A stretch of DNA of 64,000 bases from Apodospora peruviana (taxonomy: Eukaryota > Ascomycota > Sordariomycetes > Sordariales > Lasiosphaeriaceae). Under the pieces are notes generated by a model. The model saw nothing but the letters and a program-made list of their open reading frames with translations, ran no database searches and had not been told where the DNA came from. The translations under genes were made by a program, and so were the position numbers. Of the stretch, positions 22,265-33,029 are shown piece after piece; position 1 is the stretch's first letter; each line of letters starts with the position of its first letter. The DNA lies in the NCBI GenBank assembly GCA_033439685.1, contig JAUEDM010000007.1, positions 1,736,001-1,800,000 on the forward strand, read 5' to 3'.

Positions 22265-23326
22265 ATGAAGGCCTCACTATCGCTCGTTGCCCTCGCCTCT
22301 TCGGCCCTGGCTGCCAACATCCCTCGTTGGGGAGGAGGCGACCACGGAGGCGGGTATGCCACCACAACCGAGGTTATCGTGACATATACCACCGTCTGCC
22401 CGGTCACGGAGACGCACACGAAGGGTGGTTCAACGTACTACACGACCTACACCACCACCAAGACGGTAGAAACCTGGGTCCCTACCACTATCACTGTGGT
22501 CGAGACTGCACCACCGACAACGAAGACTGATTCAGAGGGTATGTGGACTACTAATTCAATGGACGACGTTGTGTTACTTGACTTGTGCTGACCAATTTGC
22601 TTCTGTGAATATAGTCGTCTACACCACTGTCACATCGCTCTGCCCCGTCACAGAGACTAAGATTGTGGGAGGTTCCACCGTGGAAGTCGTCTGGACCTCA
22701 ACCTCGACCATCTATACCAAGGTTCCCAAGACGGAGATTGTGTATACCACGTCTGTTGCGACAGAGTACGAGTCGACTAATGTCTACGAAACTGTAAGTT
22801 GCAATTTGCGGTACCATCCTGACTCGTCGTCTCGGATCATTGCCCCTATTTCCCTCATCAAACTGTCTTGGTTAACCAACCTCCACAGGTTACGTGCCCC
22901 GAGACCGTCTACACGACCGTTTCCAAGGGCGAGACTATCTACATCACCAAGACGAACACGATCACCACCATCGTTACGGACGTCTACACCCTCACCACAG
23001 TGATCCCGCAGACGATCACCAAGGAGATCGCAACCACCGTGCCTATCACCAAGGGCTCGGCCGTGATCACCACCATCTACTCCACCGACGTCGTGTCGGT
23101 GCCGACGACCTACTACTCCGAGACCTCGCTCGCGCCGTCGACGGTAGTTGTGCCGACGACCAGCACTATCATTGCGCCCGTGTCGTCCTCTGCACCGCCA
23201 CCGCCGCCGCCTGTCTCGACTACGAGCACCAGCTCCGTGGTCACCGCCGGTGCGCCGGTGAATGGGCAGATGAGCCCGTTCGCGGCGTTTATCGTCGGTG
23301 TGTTGGGCGCGGTTGCCATGGTCTAA
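22265..23326 (+). CDS. GPI-anchored Thr-rich cell-surface protein, three CP-T-ET modules
   Basis: This is a likely cell-wall or adhesin-like protein. The exons are 22265-22538, 22615-22793 and 22889-23326; they give 296 residues. A signal peptide (MKASLSLVALASSALA) leads. Three modules follow, each with a single Cys: TVCPVTET (C45), SLCPVTET (C101) and VTCPETV (C154). Each is embedded in long Thr/Val stretches suited to O-glycosylation. A Pro/Ser spacer precedes a GPI signal: NGQMSP then a hydrophobic end (FAAFIVGVLGAVAMV). Module borders coincide with exon borders. The intron joins give EVVYTTV and YETVTCPE. The gene sits alone behind a 5.2-kb gene-free region. Exact function is unknown; naming it an adhesin would be a guess. 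Confidence 0.88.
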
Positions 23327-24551
23327 TCCTGCAGGCTAATTCCAGTTTCGCGAAAGAATTCTCCTTATATAATGGTTTCAATTTTTTACGGCCAGTTTGA
23401 GGGAAAAGCACGCAACGAGCCTGATTTGGTCCGTGTTTCGGTGCGATGATGAAAATAACGACAACCGCTCCTTTTTGGCGAACGACAAGATGAAAATTCC
23501 CCCTCATCTCTCCTTTATCGGTTGGAAAACATCATAATGGTTATGGGCGGGTCGGTGGCATGAACAAAGCATCCGGATGGATGGATGGGTGCCGGACATG
23601 GGTGGGCGGTACTACGCATCGCACAAGCAACAAAACGGTTTCGAGGGTGGCGAGGAGTTTTTATAACTGACTTGAGGTTGAGAAAGGCGAAAGTCTCGTC
23701 GGGGTTCGAGACACGGGAGGGGATTTAATGATAATTTCTGGTTTTCCCTGGATAGGGATCTGGATTGGATAATCGGTTAAGCTGCAAGATGATACCTAAG
23801 TTTCTGCTGTACATAGTTTTAAGTATTTTCTCCCGAGATATCAACATGAATACTCATATTATGTAACCCTGTGGGTGAATTTGGTTTGGTCGATTAAGGG
23901 GTCATGATGATGTCTTTATTTACATATGACATAGCCCACCTACTACGGGTTACCACCTTACGGGTTATTATAAACGGAACTCATTATGCTCGGGGTTCGG
24001 GTATATCTAGGCATGTTTTTTTTGAGTTTTTTGCCTTGCGTGGGAGGATTCTACTACTGCTGGTAGTTCGTTGCTTGGCTACTGCTGTTGCTGGGCGGTA
24101 GCCCTTTATCCCGATGCATCGCCTAATGTAAGGCTAGTGAGTGAGACCCAGTGTGGCTGCGATAACGGCTTTGGGACGTGACCCGTATCGGCAGTCAAAT
24201 GTGTGTGAGATGGTGGAGACCGGCTGCTTGTCAATGAAGTTATCAAGCGGGGTAGATGTATCCGTACCCGTTCGCGATCTCCATGATGGGAGGCGGGCGG
24301 GGAAGAGGGGTGGACGGGATGGATATAGTATATTTAAGGTACAGCCATTTCCACGTTGTTTGTTTCTAGTTCTAGTTTTATCTGATATAAGGTAATGACG
24401 GCTGTCCTCTTCTTCCCGCCGCAACGTCTACTTCTAGCTTTCAATTCTTCTAAATTTCTCGTCTCTTCAAAACGTCACCTCACCATCACCACCTTGGTAC
24501 TTACGTCCTACCCCAAAACAGCAGAAAAGAAGCTATCCAGGAACCGCCAAA
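23327..24551. other. Intergenic: GPI gene 3' region and esterase promoter
   Basis: Both flanking genes run to the right. The last ~200 bp before 24552 contain ATATAGTATATTTAAGG (24324-24340), a plausible TATA region, then a CT-rich leader. An ATG-led frame (24395-25057) overlaps the esterase in another frame and is a shadow. I see no other gene. Confidence 0.55.
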
Positions 24552-25433
24552 ATGCCCTCCTTCACCACAAAAGCAACAATCTCCTCCTTCGGGGGCAAGC
24601 TCTTCAAGCTTTCCCATCCGTCATCCTCAACAGGCACCAACATGGCCATAAACATCTACCTCCCGCCGCAAGCCCTGTCTGGGTCAGGCCAAAAAGTCCC
24701 CGTGCTCATCTACCTCTCGGGATTAACCTGCTCGCCCGAGAACTGTTCGGAGAAAGGCTTCTTCCAGCACGGCGCCTCCAAGCGCGGGCTTGCCGTCGTC
24801 TACCCGGACACTTCTCCGCGCGGCCTCAACCTGCCCGGAGAAAAAGATTCCTGGGACTTTGGCGAGGGAGCAGGCTTCTACGTCGACGCTACAGTCGAAC
24901 CGTTTTCCACCGGCTACAAAATGGAGAGCTACATCACCAAGGAGCTGCCAGACACTCTATTTGCGGACGAGGAATTCGGCAAGTATCTGGACGGAACCAA
25001 AGTGTCCATCACAGGCCACAGCATGGGCGGCCACGGCGCGCTCACGCTCTACCTTAAAAACCCCGGGAAATACGCCAGCGTGTCGGCGTTCGCGCCCATC
25101 AGCAACCCGAGCAAGTGTCCGTGGGGCGAGAAGGCGTTTGGTGGGTACCTCAAGACGAAGGAGGAGTGGGCGAAGCATGATGCTACCGAGCTGGTCAAGG
25201 GTTGGAGGAAGGGGGATGATCTCAAGATGCTTATTGATGTGGGCACGGGGGATAATTTTTACAAACAGGGGCAGTTGCTGCCCGAGAACTTTGAAAAGGC
25301 GGCGAAGGAGGCTGGTGTCAGTGATGGGTTGACGTTGAGGTACCAGCAGGGGTACGATCACTCGTATTACTTTATGGCGAGCTTTAGTGATGATCATGTT
25401 GATCATGCGGCGAGGTATTTGGGGTTGCTTTGA
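24552..25433 (+). CDS. S-formylglutathione hydrolase (esterase D family)
   Basis: The enzyme hydrolyses S-formylglutathione to formate and glutathione, the second step of glutathione-dependent formaldehyde detoxification, in the cytosol. The 293-residue single exon has the usual length. The nucleophile Ser157 sits in GHSMGGHGAL, with Asp234 in GTGDNFY and His270 in GYDHSYYF completing the alpha/beta-hydrolase triad. LSGLTCSPENC (about 55-65) is the conserved N-terminal block with the family's Cys. ATG 24552 fits because the family N-terminus begins only a few residues before the first beta strand. No formaldehyde dehydrogenase gene lies next to it. Confidence 0.96.
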   Translation: MPSFTTKATISSFGGKLFKLSHPSSSTGTNMAINIYLPPQALSGSGQKVPVLIYLSGLTCSPENCSEKGFFQHGASKRGLAVVYPDTSPRGLNLPGEKDSWDFGEGAGFYVDATVEPFSTGYKMESYITKELPDTLFADEEFGKYLDGTKVSITGHSMGGHGALTLYLKNPGKYASVSAFAPISNPSKCPWGEKAFGGYLKTKEEWAKHDATELVKGWRKGDDLKMLIDVGTGDNFYKQGQLLPENFEKAAKEAGVSDGLTLRYQQGYDHSYYFMASFSDDHVDHAARYLGLL

Positions 25434-25803
25434 TTTCAGTTGATGGAATTGAGTATAGGGAGGGAGATATGTTGGGTATTCGAGGAAATAAGTGTAAATA
25501 GAGGCGGAAATCTCTGTGTTGATTAAGATGGAAAGAAGGCTTGTCATGATCACCTTGAGCAAACGAAATCCATTACCAGTAGTTGTTGACCTCTGCCGCG
25601 GAACAGAAAGTCTGCTAGTAAGCTCCATCACCATTAACTACCTGAGGTACACAGAGCATCTATCACAGACAACCAACAGGGAGGTCTATGTGGTCGATTT
25701 TGAGGTTCAGTTAGGGTGGGATATTCAATGTTTGTTTATATACTGTATGTATATAGTAATAATCTCCCTCTCTCCCCTTCGACGACCACCTAGTTTAAGT
25801 CAA
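25434..25803. other. Convergent 3' region, esterase and VPS18
   Basis: These are the 3' ends of two convergent genes in 370 bp. The region is AT-rich around 25730-25760. No coding pattern is seen. Confidence 0.6.
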
Positions 25804-28800
25804 CTATAAAGCCCACTCGTTCTGGTCGTCGTCCTCCTTGACAAATGGCTCATTAATCTTCCGGATAGCGTAGTCACTACATAGGATACTAGCGACACAA
25901 TGATGTTAGCAAATGAAACTTAAAAACACCAACAAGAAATAGCTGGGTATACCAGAGCCCAGTCCACATGGCAGGTAGAGAGAATACGATATGTGCCAAA
26001 GGATGACACTAAAGATCCCCGAGAGGGAAGAAAGGGGCAAGGTAGAAAAAGGGACCAAAACAAAAGAGAAACACAGAAAAACAGCCAACACAGTAACACA
26101 GAAAAACAGCCAACACAGTAGCACAGAAAAGGGGCAACCAAAACAAAACAACAAAAGAAAAAAAGAACTTACCAACTCTCTCCAATCAACCCATCCAACT
26201 CAGCAATCATCTCCTCCCTCCTCTTCCCGCTGGCCACCAGTCCCCTCGAAATCTGCACCTGACACTCTCTGATTCGGCGTCCTTTAACCGGCCCAGCCTG
26301 CTCCAGCACTTTCTTCCCCAAACAGTCCGAGTGAAAAGCATGCTGGCACGGAAAAACAAAAAACTGCCTCGACAGCAGCGGCAGCCCACAAACATAACAC
26401 TTTTCCCCCGGCTCAACAATAGCATATCTGTGATCCAAGGCGGCGATATCAACCTTTATATTGGCAGCGGTCTGCGAGCTCTCGTCCATCTCTTTCCTCA
26501 GCCCATCGATATTCCGCGAGTACTCCTCCAGCGCAGCACAAATCTCCTCCTTGAAATCGTCAATCACCACAAAGTCGGGAAAAAACGGAATCAAGTCCTC
26601 GATCCTCAACAAATCGCACCGCTTCAGAAACTCAATAGCCGTCTTGATCCCGCCCGACGAGTTTCTGGAAATCACCTTCCGCGCGACCGCAAGCCACAGT
26701 TTTTTTCGTAGCGGCGGGTTCGACACCGGCCGGTCAGCTATAATAGACGCGAGGTCAATCTCGTCGTGCGCCAGCGCCAGGTCCACCGCCTGCACGTACT
26801 GCCCCATCGACGTGTATATATGCGCGCACGACAGCACCCGATGGTTTTGGATGCACAACCGCAACGCAAAATCGGGATCAAACTTGGGTTCGTCCCCCTG
26901 CGACTCCAGGTACGCCAGCAGCGCCGACTCGTCCCGCAACGGGTGGGCCGCGTAGATCGAGACCAACGTGTTGTGGACCGCCGAGTCGGCCGACCCGAGC
27001 TGGTTGACTACGTACTGCAGGTACCGTACCGCCTGGTTTTGGGCAAGCAACCCGCCAAAGTTGCGATCGTAGTCGAGCAGCGCCGGGATTAAGTTGCGCG
27101 GCTTCAGGTTGGCCTGCCGCATCAAGATATCAACCAAATCAGACGCGGCGTGCGTCATAAGCACGCTGCTGTACCGATAGAAAACCTCCGGGTCCGTCTG
27201 CCGCTTGAGCACTCTCAGGGCTTCGGGCCACCGCTCGCGCTGCACCCAGTACGACAGCACAAAATTGTAGTCGTTGACCGCATCCGCATAAAATAGCAGC
27301 TCGTTCTCGCGGCCGTGGCTACTAATAACATCGTAGACGGTCTTGTGGTCGAGGTCCGTCTTGTACTTGGTCACAAAATCATGATACTCGGCGCGGACTG
27401 CGTCGAGCTGCTCCTTGGTTTGGACAGGACTGAGGGTCTCTGACAGCTCCGCCCGCGTCATGATGGTGTCGTCGAGCGAGTTGAGCTTGGCCATGAAGAT
27501 CTCGATCAGCCAGGTGGCGGTCATGATCCGCTGCATGACGAACGATTTCTTGAACGTCGCCAGTTTTGCCAGCAGATACTTGCGCAGCGCGTCCGGCTGG
27601 TTGTTGTCGATAAAATCGAGCGCCACCTCCTCAAACGGCTTGCTGCTGCTCTTGCCGTAAATGCCCGCCGCCTCGCTGTAGAGCCCCTTGCTGACGAGAT
27701 AGTCGCCGGACGCCGTGGCGACGGCGTCCCGCTGCCCTGGGGTATGCGCGTATTTCTGCGCCGCGTCGAACTGTTGCATGTCCAGCATGATCTTCCAGAT
27801 GTCTCTGTTCTCGTCACGCACCACAATCTCAAAGATCTCGGTCGACGTAAACAGCCAGAAGGTGTTCTTCTGCAGATCCACGCAGAGGCCGATCGCTTTC
27901 TGCCCAGGATCCAGTATCGCTTGCTGGTACACCGTCGCGCCGGTTAGCCTGTTCGACGCGATGACGCGGCCCCCGACCAGGCTGACAACATGCCACTGTG
28001 TGAGGGCGATTGCATCAATATCATTAGCAGTGGTTGCCTGTCTGCGGCCGCTGGTCACCTCCGGGGTAGGCAGCTGCGAGCGCGGGAGGAGCTTTGAGTC
28101 CGCATACACCTTGGCGCCGAGCTCCGGACCGGCCGGACTGACGAGGAGTTTCCCGTGGTAGACGCCGTGCGACGACAACCATGCAAACGCGCGCTCCGGC
28201 AGACTGCTGTCCTCGACCAGCATTTTCGTCGGATCGCCCTGGGGGTCCGGCGACACAACCAACGCCGACGCTGCGGCCGCCGTAGCCGCCGACCTCGAAA
28301 GCTCGTGGATAACCGGCTGCTCCGACTCGAAAATTTTGGAGTAAATCGACCCGCTGCCGTCGTGGCCCCGGCCGACCTTGCCCACCATATGGAACAGCCT
28401 GCTCTGGGTGCTGATCAATATCCGGCGCGTGTCGCCCTGCTGCGGCTGGCTGCTGGGCAACATGTCCACCCACAAACCGGTAATCGGGCCATCGGGCAGC
28501 TTCTGGAGAACCTTGAGGTACTTGTCCTCCTTGCGGTAGAACTCAGTCGAGGTCTCGATGTAGCCTTCGTAGATGTTGCCGTCCGACGCACCAATGAGAA
28601 TCTCGCGCGTCGAGGCGGTCGGTAGCGACGGGTTCCAGGCGATGCTCTCGATGGAGACTCCGCGCAGCCGAGCGAGCGACCGCGGCTGGCGCGACTGCGA
28701 ATGGAGGTAGTAGTTCTCGCCCAGCGATGTGCACACGATCAGGTGGGAGGCGGTCGGGTCGAGGAACATGCGCCGGATTATGCCGACCTCGGACGGTTTC

Positions 28801-29096
28801 TTGGGGAGGTCGATGTCTGAAGAGAGCAGCAGCAGATCTTGTTAGCAGCGGTCCGTCGATGGCGCATAGGTCATGACTGATATACCATCAATGTCCTCGG
28901 GCCTGTTGAGGTCGATGCGAAGGATGCGCCCGTTTGAGAGGGCGAGTATGAGGACATTGTTGGCGACCTGGGCGGCGACAAAGTCGGCGGCGATGGAGAA
29001 CTGGAGCTGGACGGGCTCGACGTTGAAGATGGGCAGCGCGGCTCCGTCGGCCAGGTCGGCGACACTGCTAGCTGCCCCGAACCCATCGAGCGCCAT
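25804..29096 (-). CDS. VPS18: Vps18/Pep3, RING subunit of the HOPS/CORVET tethering complexes
   Basis: Vps18 is a core subunit of the HOPS and CORVET complexes, which tether membranes before fusion at the vacuole and endosomes. The exons are 28886-29096, 26173-28816 and 25804-25888; they give 979 residues. The N-terminal half is the Pep3/Vps18 beta-propeller, starting after LQFSIAADFVAAQVANNVL. A helical clathrin-repeat region follows. The C-terminus is a RING-H2: C877, C880, C894, H896, H899, C902, then C952 and C955. The last pair is split off by a 284-nt intron (25889-26172); the codon for C952 spans the join (GESCILCSDYA). The protein ends KEDDDQNEWAL, as in other Vps18 proteins. The first intron (69 nt) joins EDID to DIDLPKKP. 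An unspliced second intron stops at once and loses the final zinc ligands. Confidence 0.95.
26071..26130. repeat. Tandem 25-bp repeat inside the second VPS18 intron
   Basis: Two perfect 25-bp copies, 26071-26095 and 26096-26120 (plus-strand core CAGAAAAACAGCCAACACAG), are followed by a partial third to 26130. On the coding strand this is part of a long T-rich stretch upstream of the acceptor. Confidence 0.93.
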
Positions 29097-29867
29097 CTTC
29101 GACCTTCAGCTTCGAGTCGCGTAATCAGTTGGTTCTCATGATTTTGGAGTAGAGCGTACTGTATGTAAGATAGTTCACCCCGTCCCAACTTTGGGTGTCT
29201 TCAAATTTTGGATGGGGTAGCAACGTCAGTACGTGGGACGAGGGACGACGCAGCAGAATGCGGGCGGGACGGGAATGGAGCTCACTCACTGGATGGATGT
29301 CCGGGGAGGACGGGAGCTGTTCAGCGCTGCACAGCCTGCGTTGCTGGTGAGGTCTGCCCCGCAATTATTGCTGACTGGCTGTTCCCTGTTCCCGGGAATA
29401 CATCACCCACGTAGAACATATAACTCATACCACAACCAAGTTCAACCTGTCCGACAATCAGATCGTACGGGCCCTATACAAATTCATATGTTTCCCCACG
29501 ATCCTCTCAACCTCACACAGGAGCAGATAGACAGTGAGAGATGATGTTTGGTTCAATCATATATCGTCACACTAATATATACGAGTTATATTGTAATAAT
29601 CCTGGGTATCTATACATACAGAAACCATTGTGGCCAAACCCAAAAAACTAAGCACCTAACCACCACAATCCTCCAACTACATAGCAAAGGTATGTACGAA
29701 ATACGTAACTCCATCACAGTCTGCCCTTTCTACAAACCAAAATCCAATCATGATGCAAATCCGTCCTCTAAGCCCCCTAGATGGAAATTTAAACTATCCC
29801 CAAACATAGTAAATGCTGCCCCAGCCAGAGTCATGCATGTGAATGATATTAAAGAAAACGCAACGTG
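29097..29867. other. VPS18 promoter region and 3' end of the methyltransferase gene
   Basis: This is 0.77 kb between two minus-strand genes. The bases next to 29097 should hold the VPS18 promoter. AT-rich sequence at about 29560-29620 probably belongs to the methyltransferase 3' region. No gene is seen. Confidence 0.55.
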
Positions 29868-31293
29868 TCAAACGGTGTCCTCCGACCTCACCGTCTCCCT
29901 GCTCATGCTCCCAATCGTACTCTCGTCCCCGCTCCCCGTACCGCTCCCACTGCCCGTGTAATCGCCAATCCCCTCCACCGAGCCATCCTCGTTCAGCGCT
30001 TTGGCCGTCCATTGCCCCGGCACGGTCGGTTTCCTTCCCACCAGCACCCTCAGCTTGACCACAAACCCGTCCGGCCTCGTCGGGTCCTCGGCGATCTCTC
30101 TGGTCTCCTGCGCCACCTCGTTGCACAGCTCGCGCACATACTCCTCCTCCCAGCCCAGGTACCGCGTTAACAGCCGCATCGCCACCGCCTCGAACCCCGT
30201 CAGGAGCGAAAACAGCCACAGCTTACCAAAGCTAGCATTCTCCCTCGTGCCGATGCCGAGATCATAAAGACTGGGTTTTAGGTCCACAAAACCAGTGTCT
30301 ATCAGCATTTTCTCGTCCATGTGCGAGGGGAGCCCGGGCCCTTTCCTGCCCGAGGCTACCATGGCTTCCCCAAATGCTTTAAAGAAGAGGTGTGCTCGCG
30401 ATTCGGGCGGGTAAAACGAGACGAAGTCCTGAGATGTGTATAGATCATCGTAGTCGATGATCTCTATCCAGCCGCCAGGACGCAGGCATTCGAAGGCTTG
30501 CTGGTAGATAAAACTCCAGTCCGCGAAGGCGCCGGCCATGTTGCGGAAGTGCACCAAGTCGACCGCGTTGGCGGGGCGGATCCACTCGTCCTCGGCGTTT
30601 TCAATGTGAAACTCAATGTTGAAGGGCACTTGTTGCGTCGGCTGGATGGGAGCAATATCCGTGCCAAAGACCTCGCACTCGGGGTACTTCTCTGCCATTC
30701 CGATGGCCCACTCGCCAATGCCTGTGCCAATGTCAAGTATGTAGCTTGGGTTGTCGAGCGGGACTGTGGTTAACTCGAGATCGAACAGCTTCAGGAAGAC
30801 TTGGTGTTGTACATATTGCCGCGTTTGCTCCGTCGCGTCAATGGGTATAAAGTAGTCGCCGACATATGTGCGGCCATGTACCGTTATGTAATCTACATCT
30901 TCGGCGTACAGCGTGCGCGACGAGTCTCTGGATGGTTGTGGTTAGCTAGTCTGTTCCCGACCTAAATCTTGACAGCTGCAACATGACGCACATTGTAGCA
31001 CCGTCTATCCCATTTTCAAACGGCTGTTCCACCTGATACTCAGGCTGCATCCGGGGGTAGCTGCTCATCGCATAGACCGAGGCCGCACTGTCTTGGACGT
31101 CGCCGTCAACCTCGAGCACGTTCCCGAGGTCGGGCGAGTTTATATCGATATCGACCTCGAGTCCACCCGGCGCAAACGGGCTGTCCTCCTCCTCATCAAC
31201 CGCAGGTTGTGGTGGCGACGGATCCCGTTTCCAGTCTTTGTTGTCGGTGCCGTTTGATACTTGCGGGCTGATGTTCTCTTCTATCGATCGCAT
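29868..31293 (-). CDS. LaeA-like SAM-dependent methyltransferase
   Basis: This is a class I methyltransferase of the LaeA/UMTA group. Some members are nuclear regulators of secondary metabolism and development; most have unknown substrates. The exons are 30992-31293 and 29868-30927, joined across a 64-nt intron (donor GTGCGT, branch CTAAC, acceptor CCAG); they give 453 residues. The first ~100 residues are acidic and probably disordered. The fold follows: SAM motif I LDIGTGIGEW at 165-174, the acidic-loop region FGTDIAPIQP, then NAVDLVHFRNMAG and LRPGGWIEIIDY. The last ~40 residues are Gly/Ser-rich. No polyketide synthase, peptide synthetase or other cluster gene is nearby, so its role cannot be read from context. 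It has a 4.2-kb gene-free upstream region. Confidence 0.9.
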
Positions 31294-31574
31294 ATCGTCT
31301 TCCTACTTTGACGGGTACCCTGAAACTCTCAAATTGTCCGCGCGTCGTCGTCTCTTCCCCATTAGCACTTGTATGTCGAGACCAGAGGGTGGTAAGTTAA
31401 ATATCGCGGAACATGGGTGTTGGTCGTGAGGAAGCTACGTGTGTGTGTTTTTAGCTCTGGGTGGGCGTTGCGCAGGTGTGCGTGTTGGCGGCGAATCTCT
31501 TGCGACCTGGTGCATCGACGAGGGGGTAGGCGACGTTGGCGCAACAGAGCAGCTGAGAGCTCAGCCAGGTGATG

Positions 31575-31619
31575 GACCCCAATGACCCCAATGACCCCAA
31601 TGACCCCAATGACCCCAAT
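31575..31619. repeat. Five perfect copies of a 9-bp unit
   Basis: GACCCCAAT is repeated five times without change, 282 bp upstream of the start codon of the LaeA-like gene, so in its promoter or leader. Confidence 0.97.
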
Positions 31620-32984
31620 GGATGGTGTCGATCTTGGAAGCTGTAAGGTGGCCCGGCGATGCGATCCGCACGGCAGTTTTGGGTACGGACCGGGTTTCAG
31701 TCTACCGTTTTCTCTAGGGGAGCGCCAAAAGGAAAAAGGAGAGGTTGAGTAACGATGGGATGGTAAGATGTGAAGACAGAAAGACGGGGGCGACGCGACG
31801 GGAGCGAGAGGATCTGGCTAGGCCCGGAATTATTAATAAAGGAGGGCAAACTCACACCCGGCCGGGACTGCAACTTGGCACAATGGGAAATGGGCAGGAT
31901 GGCGGGACCTGGACCTGGGAGCGATGGACGACTTGTTCAAGCCGGCGCCGGGAATGACAGCCCGGACCAGGCGACAATCCCGCGCCTTCCTTATTCGAGT
32001 CCACTTGAAGCCCACTAATAGTCTCCACTACGGGGTACATCTGTACGCTTGGCAGGTGAAAGAGGTACCTGACAGCCCTTATTCAGCACAGCACCCGCGC
32101 TATCTCTCCCAACGGGATATCACGGACAACGACCCCAAACCACCGATCCATCATCCCGCCTTGCCGGGCTTCTTCACTCAAGGTCTGCATTTATTCCATC
32201 TGAATTATTCATCTGCTTCACAAGTGCACTTCCAATTCTGGGGCATATCGCGGGCGGGACCAGTCAAGATACTCTCAGCTGTACATACTACCTATGGAAC
32301 TCTGTGTTCCTTCCCGTCCGCCTGTTTCTGGGAGGAGTCTGGAGACACGGGGGAGTGGATCGACCGGGGCACGGGAGCAGGGGTTCACACAGAACCGAAC
32401 AACTGACCCATGCACCACGGGAGAGCAACAGTAGGAATAAAATCGGAAATGGGGAAGCAAGCTTGTTGGACCGTGAAAAAGACCACCAGACCGCCCAGTT
32501 TCCAGCCCGCTTCTTTCTCTTCAATTCTTGCGCATCTGCAATGAATCATAGGATACAGTCTGCATCAAAAATTGGTACATCGCAGTAACGCTAGCGCACG
32601 TCCTCGACGTCGAAGCTGCAAGCGCGTGCCGTGGGACCGCATCGGCCGCCACCACAACCACACCGAGGGCGCAACCCGGGGCGCCGCCGTCGAGCGTCCG
32701 CGGATCGGACTGAAGCCGGGGGGCGTGGCAGGCTATAATTACATAAAACGACTATCCGTACTTCCGTAGGTTGAGGTAAAGATGTCTGAACGGAACCAAC
32801 ATACGGATATCAGCTGTTCAGCTTGCCGAGCTCATTCCACTGACCGACTGTCTGGTCCGTGAACTACCCCCGTAAAGTGCAAAAGGAACAGTACAGGAAA
32901 TCGTTGGGTCGGGGTCTGTGCGCTTGCTTGCTTGTGTGTGTGAAATGTGAATGCCATCCATCGCCATCGCCTTGGATGAATAAA

Positions 32985-33029
32985 GGACGGATGAACAAAG
33001 CTGGACAGATGAACAAAGCTGGACGGATG
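32985..33029. repeat. 18-bp tandem repeat, 2.5 copies
   Basis: GGACGGATGAACAAAGCT at 32985-33002, a copy with one change at 33003-33020 and a half copy to 33029. It lies in gene-free DNA. Confidence 0.93.

Noticed and set aside
31924..32406. 160-codon plus-strand frame
   Set aside because: No recognisable motif, low-complexity mix of residues, and no splice-linked continuation.
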